From: HGM11416 sp045596285
Lineage (GTDB): Bacteria > Bacillota > Clostridia > Christensenellales > Borkfalkiaceae
Reading direction: 5' to 3'
Length of the DNA: 38,403 nt
Assembly: GCA_045596285.1 (NCBI GenBank)
Contig: JAZOCA010000029.1
Span: 1 to 38,403 of the forward strand
Both the position numbers and the translations under genes were made by a program. Below are positions 24,580-34,355 of this stretch, piece after piece. The notes beneath the pieces are model-generated. The model saw nothing but the letters and a program-made list of their open reading frames with translations, was not told the DNA's origin and did not search any database. The stretch's first letter is position 1, and each line of letters starts with the position of its first letter.

Positions 24580-26889
24580 ATGAAATTTTACAAGGGAGCA
24601 TGGGTATTAGAAAAAGGTGTTGAAATAAACTATTGCAATCAAATTAGGCAAATAAAGATCAATGAAGACAAAACTCAAGTGTATCTTTATGCTATAGTGG
24701 ATAAAAATGACCAAAGAGCAGTAGGTGGTTGCATGTTTGAAATTTTTATTTCAGCACCACAAAAGGATGTTTTTAGAATCACTGCACACCATTTTAGGGG
24801 TGGTGTAAAGAATGAACCTGCATTTGATTTAAATCTTGCAAATTTACCTATGGAGGTAGAGGAGAAGGAGGGAACTATTTATATATCTAACGGCAGTTGC
24901 AGTTTAGTTATACAAAAAAATCCCGCATCAATTAAAATGTTTCAAAACGGCAAGGAACTTGTTCGTGTTTCCGAACGTTTTGGAAGTTGCATGTTGTCGT
25001 ATATACAAAAAGATGAAAAGCCATATATGTGCGCAAATTTTGACGTTGCGCCTAACGAAAATATATATGGGTTAGGTGAACAATTTACGCCATTTATTAA
25101 AAATGGACAAGTTGTTGAAATGTGGAATGAGGATGGTGGAACGTGTACTAATATTGCATATAAGAGCATTCCATTTTACGTTAGCACTGCTGGATATGGC
25201 GTTTTTATTAACGACAGCGGTAAAGTATCGTTTGAGGTGTGTTCCGAATCAGTTACCAAAGCTCAAGTTAGCACACCCGGTCAAAAAATAGACGTTATGC
25301 TTATTGGTGGCGGAGATATAAAATCGGTTATATCGAATTACACACTTATAACGGGCAGACCTCCTCTCGTGCCTGCTTGGACGTTTGGTCTTTGGCTTAC
25401 TTCTTCATTTACAACCTCATATGAAAAACAAACCGTTATGAGTTTTATAAATGGAATGAAACAAAGGGATATTCCATTTAGTGTTTTCCACATTGATTGT
25501 TTTTGGATGAAAGAAAATGAATGGTGTGGTTTTGAGTGGGATGAGGATGCATTCCCCAACGTTGAGCAATTTATAAGTGAAATAAAAAATCAAGGGCTTA
25601 AACTTTGCTTATGGATTAATCCTTACATAGGTCAAAAATCTCCCACCTTTTTTGAAGCTGCTGAAGCAGGTTACCTTTTAAAACGTAATGATGGTAGCGT
25701 GTGGCAGTGGGATATGTGGCAATCCGGAATGGGTATAGTAGATTTCACAAATCCTCAGGCAGTAGAATGGTATAAGAACAAACTAAGAAAATTATTGGAT
25801 TTAGGTGTAGATGCATTTAAAACAGATTTTGGTGAAAGAATTCCCACCGATTGCATCTATTATGATAATAGCAATACTGAAAAAATGCACAACTATTATA
25901 CTTTGCTTTATAATAAGGCGGTATATGAAGTTTTAGAAGAAAGGTATGGCAAAAATAATGCTTGCTTATTTGCGCGAAGCGCAACTGTGGGCTGTCAAAA
26001 ATACCCGGTGCATTGGGGTGGTGACAGCATGTCAACGTTCCCATCTATGTATGAATCTTTGCGCGGTGGATTATCGCTTAGTATGTCGGGCTTTGCTTAT
26101 TGGAGTCATGATATTGGTGGGTTCGAGGGCACTTGTTCCTATGGCCTGTTTAAACGTTGGTTGGCATTTGGCTTGCTTTCATCACATTCACGCTTGCATG
26201 GGTCTATAAATTATAAAGTTCCATGGTTATACGGTGAAGAATCTGTTGAGGTTTGTAGAAGATTTGCAAAATTAAAAAATAGTTTAATGCCTTACATATA
26301 TGCTCAAGCAGTATATGCATCTCAAACGGGAATACCAATGATGAGGCCTATGGCTATGGAATTTAACGGAGATATTGCCGCAGAATATTGTGATAAGCAA
26401 TATATGTTTGGTGATAGTATTTTAGTTGCCCCCATATTTAATGAAGAGGGGTATGCAGACGTATATTTACCTAAAGGCTCATGGACTAACTATTTTACAG
26501 GTGAAGTTATTAGTGGTGAAAAATACGTAAGGGTTAGTTGTGATTATATGCAAATTCCAATGTTTATAAAGAACAATACCTTACTAACAGTTGGTTTTAA
26601 CGAAGATACACCCGATTATGATTATGCAAAAGACTTAACCGTTAAGGCTTATTGTATTGATAACAAAACCAGCCGAGAAGTATACGATACAAACGGTAAT
26701 TTAATTGGGCAAATTCACGTTGAACGAAATGGAAATAAACTAAAAGTTAAGGTTGATGGCGATATTTCGCAAATAAACCTTGTTTTAGTTGGCATAACCA
26801 CTTGTAAAGCAGTTAATGGTGAAAAAGTCTTAGTTCAGGGCAACGATTCTCATATTAATATTACGAAAGAAGCGGAGATAGAAATATAA
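24580..26889 (+). CDS. yicI: GH31 alpha-xylosidase, YicI-like
   Basis: A 769-residue cytoplasmic GH31 enzyme. The nucleophile is Asp416 in AFKTDFGERIP and the acid/base is Asp482 in HWGGDS, the same residue numbers as in Escherichia coli YicI as I recall. The KTDFGE form, and length within a few residues of YicI (772), point to alpha-xylosidase and not alpha-glucosidase. It would remove the non-reducing alpha-1,6-xylose from imported xyloglucan oligosaccharides. It starts 11 bases after the GH94 gene with GGGGATAATG upstream, and its stop TAA shares one base with the next ATG. Confidence 0.93.
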   Translation: MKFYKGAWVLEKGVEINYCNQIRQIKINEDKTQVYLYAIVDKNDQRAVGGCMFEIFISAPQKDVFRITAHHFRGGVKNEPAFDLNLANLPMEVEEKEGTIYISNGSCSLVIQKNPASIKMFQNGKELVRVSERFGSCMLSYIQKDEKPYMCANFDVAPNENIYGLGEQFTPFIKNGQVVEMWNEDGGTCTNIAYKSIPFYVSTAGYGVFINDSGKVSFEVCSESVTKAQVSTPGQKIDVMLIGGGDIKSVISNYTLITGRPPLVPAWTFGLWLTSSFTTSYEKQTVMSFINGMKQRDIPFSVFHIDCFWMKENEWCGFEWDEDAFPNVEQFISEIKNQGLKLCLWINPYIGQKSPTFFEAAEAGYLLKRNDGSVWQWDMWQSGMGIVDFTNPQAVEWYKNKLRKLLDLGVDAFKTDFGERIPTDCIYYDNSNTEKMHNYYTLLYNKAVYEVLEERYGKNNACLFARSATVGCQKYPVHWGGDSMSTFPSMYESLRGGLSLSMSGFAYWSHDIGGFEGTCSYGLFKRWLAFGLLSSHSRLHGSINYKVPWLYGEESVEVCRRFAKLKNSLMPYIYAQAVYASQTGIPMMRPMAMEFNGDIAAEYCDKQYMFGDSILVAPIFNEEGYADVYLPKGSWTNYFTGEVISGEKYVRVSCDYMQIPMFIKNNTLLTVGFNEDTPDYDYAKDLTVKAYCIDNKTSREVYDTNGNLIGQIHVERNGNKLKVKVDGDISQINLVLVGITTCKAVNGEKVLVQGNDSHINITKEAEIEI

Positions 26890-28823
26890 TGGTTTTTGTA
26901 GGGGTTGATTATTATCCGGAACATTGGAGCGAAAGTCAATGGGATAAGGATATTGAACTTATGGTTAAAACCGGCGTTTACGCCGTGCGTATAGGCGAGT
27001 TTGCGTGGAGCAGATTGCAACCTAGTGAAAACGTTTTTAATTTTGATTGGTTAGACAAAATAATTCAAAAATTAACCGATAACGGTTTAAAAATAATAAT
27101 GTGTACCCCAACAAACTGTGCACCGTTATGGATGTATAGGAATTACCCCGAAACTTTGCAAGTTGATAGAGATGGGACAAAAACTAAAACTGGTATTAGA
27201 GGCCATAGGTGTTATAATAGTCCCATTTTTAGAAAATTTGCAGAACAAATTATTGAAAAAGAATGTTTAAGATATAAAAGCAATAACAACATAATTGCTT
27301 GGCAAATAGATAACGAATTGCCTTCAAACGTTTGCAATTGTGAAAATTGCAGGGCTCAGTTTATAAATTACCTTAAGGAAAAATATAAAAACGTAACAAA
27401 TCTTAACGAAAGTTGGAAAAACGACGTTTGGAGTGGTGATTTTAGTAATTTTGAGGAAATAAACACACCGTTAGGTGATAATTATTTATATAATTGGTTA
27501 AATCCATCATATCTTGCAGAATTCGAAACTTACGCTTCGCAATCAACAGAGCAATTTGTAGAGTTTCAAAAGAAAATTATTCGCAAGCATTTTAAGTACG
27601 TAAAAATAACTACAAACGCTTGTTTTTCGGGCAGTACGCCAGATTATTTTAAGTTATTTGATAATTTAGATGTTGCATCATACGATAATTACCCGGCATT
27701 AGGTGAGCCTAAAGATGGGAAATATAACCGCAAGCAAAGTTTTATTTTGGATATGGTTAGAGGTTTTAAAAATCAAAATTATTGGATAATGGAACAAATG
27801 GGAGGGGCATTCGGTTGCTGGGCACCTATTTCACCAACCCCACAGCTGGGAATGATTTCTGGTTATGCCATGCAAGCCGTTGCACATGGTGGCGATGCAA
27901 TAATGTTTTTCAGGTGGCGAACTGCAATAGGTGGAGCAGAAACTTTTTGTCATGGACTTATAGACCATTCTATGATTGAAGGGCGAAGATTTAAAGAATT
28001 TGCAGATTTTTGCAATAAAATTAATCAATTGCATATTAGTTGTCAATCTAAGGTGTTTTCGCGAGTTGCAGTAGTGTTTAGTTTTAAGCAGGAAAGAGCT
28101 TTTAGAATTCAGCGAATGAACGAAACGTTTGATTATTTTAATTATTGTCAATCTTTTCACGAAGTATTTAAAGAGTTGGGTTTGAACGTTGACGTAATCA
28201 GCGATCTTAAAGAAATCCAAAATTACGACGTTGTGATTTTGCCTGCATATTTTATGATTAACGAAGAAGAAATTGAATATTTAAAGGATTTTTCCGCTAG
28301 TGGTGGAACACTTGTAGCAACAATGCACACTGCGGTAAAAAACGAGTACAACGTTTGTTATACTACGCCTTTACCCGCATATATTACAGAATTATTTGGT
28401 TGTTTTGTTAAGGAATACGATTCTGTTTCAAGGCCCGTTGCCGTTGTTATGGATGGCGAAAAATATAATGCAGGTAATTGGTGTGATATATTGTCAATAA
28501 CTGATGGAAAGGTGCTTGCGACCTATGCCGAACAGTTTTATAAAGGCGAACCTGCTGCTGTTATAAAAAACAATTTCGTTTATTTAGGCTCGGAGTTTTC
28601 AAAAGATTTTTTGAAAAAGGTAATAAAGGGTTTATTAAATGATAAAAATATACCTTACGAGCAAAATTTACCAGAAGGTGTTGACGTTAGCATAAGGGAA
28701 ACAGAACAATTAAAATACATTTTTATCTTTAATAATAATGATAAGCAAGTGTGTTTTGAATATTTAAACGAGCAAATATGCCTTTCACCATTTCAAACTA
28801 AGGAGATTATAGTAAAAAAATGA
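26889..28823 (+). CDS. GH42 beta-galactosidase
   Basis: A 644-residue GH42 enzyme beginning GVDYYPEHWSESQWDKDIELM, the family hallmark. The acid/base is Glu143 in WQIDNE and the nucleophile Glu302 in WIMEQMGG. The Cys residues around NVCNCENC, with an earlier Cys, fit the zinc site of the family. The trimerization and C-terminal domains are present, so it is full length. No signal peptide. In this operon it would remove beta-galactose that caps xylose branches of xyloglucan, opening the way for the alpha-xylosidase before it. ATG 26889 overlaps the preceding stop, and its stop overlaps the next ATG (ATGA). Confidence 0.93.
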   Translation: MVFVGVDYYPEHWSESQWDKDIELMVKTGVYAVRIGEFAWSRLQPSENVFNFDWLDKIIQKLTDNGLKIIMCTPTNCAPLWMYRNYPETLQVDRDGTKTKTGIRGHRCYNSPIFRKFAEQIIEKECLRYKSNNNIIAWQIDNELPSNVCNCENCRAQFINYLKEKYKNVTNLNESWKNDVWSGDFSNFEEINTPLGDNYLYNWLNPSYLAEFETYASQSTEQFVEFQKKIIRKHFKYVKITTNACFSGSTPDYFKLFDNLDVASYDNYPALGEPKDGKYNRKQSFILDMVRGFKNQNYWIMEQMGGAFGCWAPISPTPQLGMISGYAMQAVAHGGDAIMFFRWRTAIGGAETFCHGLIDHSMIEGRRFKEFADFCNKINQLHISCQSKVFSRVAVVFSFKQERAFRIQRMNETFDYFNYCQSFHEVFKELGLNVDVISDLKEIQNYDVVILPAYFMINEEEIEYLKDFSASGGTLVATMHTAVKNEYNVCYTTPLPAYITELFGCFVKEYDSVSRPVAVVMDGEKYNAGNWCDILSITDGKVLATYAEQFYKGEPAAVIKNNFVYLGSEFSKDFLKKVIKGLLNDKNIPYEQNLPEGVDVSIRETEQLKYIFIFNNNDKQVCFEYLNEQICLSPFQTKEIIVKK

Positions 28824-31240
28824 AATACGGCTATTTTGATGATAAAAAAAAGGAATATGTAATTAACACTCCTTACACACCATTGCCATGGATTAATTAT
28901 CTTGGAACTAATGAGTTTTTTAGTTTAATATCCAATACTTGTGGTGGATATAGTTTTTATAAAGATGCCAAGCTAAGGCGAATAACCCGCTATAGATATA
29001 ACAACGTCCCCGATGATTTCGGTGGCAGAAATTTTTATATCAAAGAGGGCAGTGACGTATGGTCGCCCGCGTTTATGCCGGCTAAAGCTTCTCTTGATGA
29101 ATATGAGTGTAGGCATGGATTAGGTTATTCAAAGTTTAAAGGTGTGCGTAATGGCGTTCAAGCCGAGTTGTTGTGTTTTGTTCCACAAGATGATAACGTT
29201 GAAATAAACGTATTATCTATAAAGAACGTAAGTGACGTCAAAAAGCATTTAAGCGTGTTCACCTGTGTAGAATGGTGTTTGTGGAATGCCGTTGATGATA
29301 GTAATAATTTTCAGCGAAATTTAAGCACTGGCGAGGTTGAGATTACAAATAATGCAATATATCATAAAACTGAATATAGAGAGCGTCGTAATCATTACGC
29401 CTTTTTTTCAACTAACACGCCATATAACGGCTTTGATACGGACCGCGCCACTTTTTTGGGCAGATTCAATGGTTGGGATACTCCACAAGTTGTTTTTGAT
29501 GGTAAGTGCAGACAAAGCGTGGCTAGTGGTTGGTCGCCAATAGGGTGCTTTAACCATATCGTTGAACTGTGTCCCGGCGATGAAAAACAAATCATATTTT
29601 TAATTGGTTATGCTGAAAATCAAGTTGATAAAAAATTTGTAGAAAAAGACGTTATTAATAAAGAAGTATCCCTAGCTCTTATTGAAAAATATGCAACGAT
29701 CGATAGTGTTGAAAGAGAATTTAATAAACTAGGTGAGTATTGGAAGGAAAGATTATCCTCATTTAGTGTAACCACCGGTTGTGAAGAATTTGACAGGATG
29801 TCAAATATATGGAATCAATATCAATGTATGGTTACTTTCAATATGAGTCGCAGTGCAAGTTATTACGAAAGTGGAATTGGAAGAGGAATGGGCTTTAGAG
29901 ATAGTTGCCAAGACTTATTAGGTTGTAGCCATATCGTTGAATTAAATCGTATAAGGCAACGTATTTTAGATATAGCGGCAATCCAGTTTGAGGATGGAAG
30001 TACATATCATCAATATCAACCGCTTACAAAAACGGGGAACGCCGATTTAGGTGGCGGTTTTAACGATGATCCGCTGTGGTTGATTGCTGCAACCGTTTCA
30101 TATATAAAGGAAAGTGGCGATTTTTCAATACTAGATGAGCAAGTTTCTTTTAATAATAAATCGGGGAGTGAAAAATCATTACTTGAGCATTTGGATAGAA
30201 GTATTAATTTCACCATAAACAACAAAGGGCCGCATGGATTACCATTAATAGGTCGTGCCGATTGGAATGATTGTTTAAACCTTAATTGTTTTTCGGATAA
30301 GGATGGTGAAAGTTTTCAAACTTGTGCTAATTTTGAAAGTCATAAAGCAGAAAGTGTTTTTATTGCCGCAATGTTTGTTTTGTATGGCAATGAGTATATA
30401 CAATTGCTAAATAGAATAGGTCATTGTGAACGAGCGCAAACTCTTGTTAAAGAGGTTCAATTAATGTCTGATGCAGTAATTGCTCACGGTTGGGATGGCG
30501 AGTGGTTTTTACGGGCGTACGATGCATTTTCAAATAAGGTTGGAAGTCATCTTTGCGAAGAAGGGAAAATATATATCGAACCACAAGGCTTTTGTGTAAT
30601 GGCGGGCATTGGCGGGTTAGAATATGGTAATAAAGCTATGGATTCCGTTTGGAAATATTTATTGTGTGATTATGGGGCGGAACTTTTAAATCCATGTTAC
30701 ACAAAGTACCATTTGGAATTGGGTGAAGTTAGTAGTTATCCTCCCGGATACAAAGAAAATGGATCGGTTTTCTGCCATAGCAATCCATGGATTATTTTTG
30801 CATTGGCAAAAGTAAAAGATGGAAACAGAGCGTTTGATTTATATAAACGAATTTGCCCGGCATACATTGAGCATAAAAGTGACGTGCATTACACCGAACC
30901 CTACGTTTATAGTCAAATGGTTGCAGGTAGATCTGCTCCCAATTATGGTCAAGCTAAAAATAGTTTTTTAACAGGCACTGCATCTTGGACTATGGCATGC
31001 ACCGAACAAGCAATACTTGGAATTTATCCGGAATACGATGGGGTTAGAATTTCACCTTGCATTCCCGATGAAATGAAACAAGTAAAAATCACAAGAAAGT
31101 TAAGGGGCTGTGAATATTTAATCACTATAAACAATAATCACAGCGGAAAAATTCAAATTATAGCAGATGGGGAAGAGGTATATGGCGATATAGTACCATA
31201 TTCTAGCAAAAAAACTGTAAATGTTATTGTTGAAATGTAA
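28820..31240 (+). CDS. cellobiose phosphorylase (GH94)
   Basis: An 806-residue enzyme that matches canonical cellobiose phosphorylase from the first residues: MKYGYFDDKKKEYVI, then PLPWINYLGTNEFFSLISNT and KLRRITRYRYNNVP. The catalytic DWND is at Asp481-Asp484 in GRADWNDCLNLN, with the phosphate-binding positions in GFRDSCQD, FCHSNPW and TGTASWTM. It converts cellobiose and phosphate to glucose-1-phosphate and glucose in the cytoplasm, saving one ATP over hydrolysis. Length equals the family norm. It is translationally coupled to the beta-galactosidase. It would finish the backbone left by the debranching enzymes. Confidence 0.95.
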   Translation: MKYGYFDDKKKEYVINTPYTPLPWINYLGTNEFFSLISNTCGGYSFYKDAKLRRITRYRYNNVPDDFGGRNFYIKEGSDVWSPAFMPAKASLDEYECRHGLGYSKFKGVRNGVQAELLCFVPQDDNVEINVLSIKNVSDVKKHLSVFTCVEWCLWNAVDDSNNFQRNLSTGEVEITNNAIYHKTEYRERRNHYAFFSTNTPYNGFDTDRATFLGRFNGWDTPQVVFDGKCRQSVASGWSPIGCFNHIVELCPGDEKQIIFLIGYAENQVDKKFVEKDVINKEVSLALIEKYATIDSVEREFNKLGEYWKERLSSFSVTTGCEEFDRMSNIWNQYQCMVTFNMSRSASYYESGIGRGMGFRDSCQDLLGCSHIVELNRIRQRILDIAAIQFEDGSTYHQYQPLTKTGNADLGGGFNDDPLWLIAATVSYIKESGDFSILDEQVSFNNKSGSEKSLLEHLDRSINFTINNKGPHGLPLIGRADWNDCLNLNCFSDKDGESFQTCANFESHKAESVFIAAMFVLYGNEYIQLLNRIGHCERAQTLVKEVQLMSDAVIAHGWDGEWFLRAYDAFSNKVGSHLCEEGKIYIEPQGFCVMAGIGGLEYGNKAMDSVWKYLLCDYGAELLNPCYTKYHLELGEVSSYPPGYKENGSVFCHSNPWIIFALAKVKDGNRAFDLYKRICPAYIEHKSDVHYTEPYVYSQMVAGRSAPNYGQAKNSFLTGTASWTMACTEQAILGIYPEYDGVRISPCIPDEMKQVKITRKLRGCEYLITINNNHSGKIQIIADGEEVYGDIVPYSSKKTVNVIVEM

Positions 31241-31383
31241 AAAGGAGGGATGAAAATATATAGGAAACATAGGTTTATTAAGTTGGTTAAACACAATAAT
31301 ACCGTCTATTATTGCAGTATTGCATGATAGATTAACTTTTGCATTGTAGTTTTTTATATTATTTTAAAAAACTTTAAAATGCA

Positions 31384-31398
31384 TGCTACACAGTAGCA
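31384..31398 (+). other. short hairpin in the leader of the CotH-like gene
   Basis: TGCTAC (31384-31389) and GTAGCA (31393-31398) around ACA, followed by CCTAAAAAAATAAAGGGAG. The 184-base gap before the next gene has no other clear signal. The hairpin lies just before the ribosome binding site. Confidence 0.4.
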
Positions 31399-31424
31399 CC
31401 TAAAAAAATAAAGGGAGATTAAAG

Positions 31425-33419
31425 ATGAGATTTTATAAATTTATAAGTTTATTACTTTCACTAATAATTGCTTGTAGTTTATGTGCTTGTGGTTTTGAAA
31501 TTACTACTAATAATCCTCAAAATTCCGAGTATGAAAATGAACAAAGCTCAAATAATCAAAGCTCAGATAATCAAAGTTCAGACAATCAAAATGGAGATAA
31601 TGATTCTACTAATTCATCTGAAAATGATGGTAATGATCAAGTGGATGATGAAGAGGAGCAGGACTTTGCATTTTCTGCAAATAGTGGTTTTTATCAGGAA
31701 GAGTTTTTCTTGGAAATAACTGGTGGTAAAGAGGTATATTACACGATAGATGGTAGTGATCCAGCTTTAAGCGATACCAGAAAAAAATATGATAGCAAAA
31801 TAAAAGTAACCGATCAACGTGGTTATAAAAACGTTTTTGCTGCGGTGCAACCCTCACTTATTAGTGGTAATTTTTGCACGTATTCATCTTCTGCCAAAGA
31901 ATTTACGTCAACTGTAAACGCTCCAAAGGCAGCCGACGTAGATAAATGCTTGGTTATACGAGCTGTATCAATAAACGAGCAGGGCGAAGTTGAAGAAACT
32001 ATTAGTGGTTCTTATTACATTGGTTCGCCAACTGAACACATACAAGGGATTAAAGAAAGTTGCCAAGCCTCGGGTGAAAAGCTTGCCGTTATGAGCTTAT
32101 CGGTTAATTATGATGATTTTTTTGATCCTGAATACGGTATTTACGTTAAAGGTAATATATGGAATAATGAGTTTCAAACCGCGCTAAAACGGGGTAGTTA
32201 TATAGATGCTGAATCGGCTAGAAGTTTTGATGCTAATTATAAGCAACGTGGCAGAGAATGGGAAAGAAATTGCCGTATGGAACTAATGGAAGTTGATGAG
32301 AATGGTGCAACAACCGTTTTATCGCAAGATTGCGGAATTAGAATTCAAGGTAATTATTCTCGTTCAGATTGGCAAAAAGGGCTTAGATTATATGCAAGAA
32401 AAGAGTATGGCGAGAAAAAGTTTGATTATGCTGTTTTTGGGGATAAAACTGACGTAAAGGAATTTAAAAAATTAGTTTTACGTGCCGGTGGTAATTGCGC
32501 GTTTAATGCAAAATTTAACGATGCCTATTGGCAAGCAATCGCTAAACAACAAAACCTTTCAGGTTCATTCCAAACTTCGCGTCCTTGTGTGGTTTACATA
32601 AATGGCGAGTATCTTGGTTTATGTCTTTTGCAAGAAGATTATTCTGACGACTATTTTGAAGATCACTATGGAGTAGATAAAGATAACGTGGTTGTTTATA
32701 AAGGCGATGCTGAACGCTATGAACTTGGTTACTACATAGATGAGGGTGAGTTACCCGAGGGCGTTACAGATGAAAAATATTATTTCAATGAGCTTCTTGA
32801 TTTCTTTAAAACACATTCTAATTTAAAAAATGAAGAAGATTATAATGAATTTGAAAAATTAGTAGACGTTCAAGGCGTAAGAGATTACTTTTTGGCGCAA
32901 ATATGGATGAATAATAAGTGGGATTGGCCTGGTAAAAACTGGTCGATGTGGAAAAGCACGGTAAAAGGCGAAGGCTATTCTGATGGCAGATGGAGATTTG
33001 CGTTTTATGATATGGAATTCGGCGGTATAAGCGGAAAAGAAGATATATATACTAACACCGTTAAAGAGGATAACTATAAACCATTAGGACTTTTAGATAA
33101 GAATACTAGTAATCCGGCGGTTTTATGTTTTGCATATTTAATGACGAATCAAGAATTCAAAGCTGATTTTTGTGAGCGACTTCTCAATATGCAAAACCAA
33201 AGTTATAATAAAGATAATCTAAATAACGTTTTGGATTCGTTTATCGAGATATATTCTCCATTATACGAACAGTTTTTCAAAAGATATCCTGGAAGTGGAA
33301 CTGTTGAAAATGCATTATACGGCGATTATGCATCCGCACAATGCATTAGAGACTTTATCGATAAAAGAGCTGAAGCGATTCCATCAATCGTAAATTGGAT
33401 AAATCAACAAAGAATATAA
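31425..33419 (+). CDS. CotH-family lipoprotein with chitobiase-C-like domain
   Basis: A 664-residue lipoprotein (lipobox LCAC at about residues 19-22) with a long Asn/Ser/Asp-rich spacer (about 28-80). A domain like the chitobiase/beta-hexosaminidase C-terminal repeat follows (about 85-130, with YYTIDGSDP), then a CotH kinase-like domain (about 215-640). Its RIQGNYSRSDWQKGLRLYA matches the glycine/arginine loop of CotH, and YDMEFGG its metal-binding Asp motif. CotH of Bacillus is an atypical protein kinase of the spore coat; related proteins in Clostridia accompany cellulosome and cell-wall proteins. Here it sits last in a glycan cluster on the outer membrane face. A surface kinase or adaptor role is a guess. 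Its own AAGGGAG precedes ATG 31425. Confidence 0.85.
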   Translation: MRFYKFISLLLSLIIACSLCACGFEITTNNPQNSEYENEQSSNNQSSDNQSSDNQNGDNDSTNSSENDGNDQVDDEEEQDFAFSANSGFYQEEFFLEITGGKEVYYTIDGSDPALSDTRKKYDSKIKVTDQRGYKNVFAAVQPSLISGNFCTYSSSAKEFTSTVNAPKAADVDKCLVIRAVSINEQGEVEETISGSYYIGSPTEHIQGIKESCQASGEKLAVMSLSVNYDDFFDPEYGIYVKGNIWNNEFQTALKRGSYIDAESARSFDANYKQRGREWERNCRMELMEVDENGATTVLSQDCGIRIQGNYSRSDWQKGLRLYARKEYGEKKFDYAVFGDKTDVKEFKKLVLRAGGNCAFNAKFNDAYWQAIAKQQNLSGSFQTSRPCVVYINGEYLGLCLLQEDYSDDYFEDHYGVDKDNVVVYKGDAERYELGYYIDEGELPEGVTDEKYYFNELLDFFKTHSNLKNEEDYNEFEKLVDVQGVRDYFLAQIWMNNKWDWPGKNWSMWKSTVKGEGYSDGRWRFAFYDMEFGGISGKEDIYTNTVKEDNYKPLGLLDKNTSNPAVLCFAYLMTNQEFKADFCERLLNMQNQSYNKDNLNNVLDSFIEIYSPLYEQFFKRYPGSGTVENALYGDYASAQCIRDFIDKRAEAIPSIVNWINQQRI

Positions 33420-33430
33420 CAATACAAAAA

Positions 33431-33460
33431 AACTATCTACTGCACGTAGATAGTTTTTTT
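33431..33460. terminator. bidirectional intrinsic terminator
   Basis: AACTATCTAC (33431-33440) with GTAGATAGTT (33446-33455), flanked by A-run on the left and T-run on the right. It serves both the forward cluster and the convergent AraC gene. Confidence 0.92.
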
Positions 33461-33470
33461 ACATAGTAAA

Positions 33471-34247
33471 TTATTTATTTTTTTGCGTTCTATATTCTTC
33501 CGGGGATATTCCCATTATTTTTTTAAAATTGCGGTTAAACGAACGCAGTGATGCGTAACCAACGTCGTTGCTGATATCAATAATTCTTTTTTGAGTGCTA
33601 ATTAGCAAATTGCAGCTTTCAAAAATTTTGCGCATATTAATATAGTGATTAAATTTTATTTTAACGTGCTTTACAAAATATTTGGATAAATACGCATAGT
33701 CGTAATTAAACAATTTCGATAATTCCATTAAGGAACAATCGTTGGTTTTGTAATTACTTTCTACATATTGCAAAACTTTTTCCAAAAGTATTTCTTCGTT
33801 TCTATTATTATTTTTTTTATAAACAGCTTGTTTTTCTATATGTCCTAAAATAAAATATAAAACTCCTTTAATTTGAAGTAGTTGCGTATCATACGTTTGT
33901 TTTTCAAACAATTCACAACAAAAATTGTCTAGTTTAAAAATGGGTTTTTTGGGCAGTAAATTATTTTTGGCCATAGAATATGTGCTTATAAGTTCTTTTG
34001 AAAAAATACAAAGCTTGTGTTTGCTTGCCGAAGGGGTGTGTAAACTGTGTAACTGATTTGGGAAAATAATTGCACATTCTCCCTGTTTTACTGAATAATT
34101 ATCTTTGCTTATGGTAATTATCATCTCGCCTTCAGTAACCAAAATTATTTCAAAGCAGTAATGTAAATGTGTTGGGTAAGAGAAGTCTTTACCATCTTCC
34201 AAGCAGAAATAATCGGGGTGCGAAGCATGGGTATATTGATAGAACAT
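33471..34247 (-). CDS. AraC family regulator (divergent from xylA)
   Basis: A 258-residue AraC-type regulator from ATG 34247, which has AGGTG upstream. GTG 34277 would add ten residues and lies closer to the promoter, so it is less likely. The cupin half has PTHLHYCFEIILVTEGEM and the CAIIFPNQLHSLH pattern. The C-terminal helix-turn-helix pair has FNYDYAYLSKYFVKHV and the signature ISNDVGYASLRSFNRNFKKIMGISPEEYR. It is divergent from xylAB over about 108 bases and convergent with the CotH-like gene. Control of xylose isomerase and kinase, with itself, is the natural inference. It is a clear paralogue of the regulator at 8851. Confidence 0.92.
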   Translation of the reverse strand: MFYQYTHASHPDYFCLEDGKDFSYPTHLHYCFEIILVTEGEMIITISKDNYSVKQGECAIIFPNQLHSLHTPSASKHKLCIFSKELISTYSMAKNNLLPKKPIFKLDNFCCELFEKQTYDTQLLQIKGVLYFILGHIEKQAVYKKNNNRNEEILLEKVLQYVESNYKTNDCSLMELSKLFNYDYAYLSKYFVKHVKIKFNHYINMRKIFESCNLLISTQKRIIDISNDVGYASLRSFNRNFKKIMGISPEEYRTQKNK

Positions 34248-34279
34248 AAAACACCTAAAATAACGAATTTTGTCCACTT

Positions 34280-34308
34280 ATTATACTACGTTTGGCTAGA
34301 CAAGTCAA
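34280..34308 (-). promoter_or_regulatory. promoter of the second AraC gene
   Basis: Reverse strand: TTGACT (34308-34303), 17-base spacer, TATAAT (34285-34280). Near consensus. A TTGTCTA motif (34303-34297, reverse) lies inside the spacer and TTGTCCA (34270-34276) just beyond the -10. Confidence 0.8.
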
Positions 34309-34322
34309 CTATTTTAAGTTAT

Positions 34323-34328
34323 TATAAT
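34323..34328 (+). promoter_or_regulatory. -10 box of xylAB
   Basis: A perfect TATAAT 28 bases before xylA, with no good -35 at 16-18 bases (TAGACA at 34297-34302 is 20 bases away). That is typical of a promoter that needs an activator, here probably the divergent AraC protein. Confidence 0.6.
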
Positions 34329-34355
34329 GGTATAAAAAAATAGGGGGCATACAAT

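Noticed and set aside
24580..26889. GH31 as alpha-glucosidase of starch use
   Set aside because: YicI-like length, the KTDFGE motif and the surrounding GH5/GH42/GH94/xylAB genes favour alpha-xylosidase.
31250..31327. 25-codon ORF with GGAGGG directly before its ATG
   Set aside because: The Shine-Dalgarno sequence abuts the ATG, the peptide has no recognisable features and no further support.
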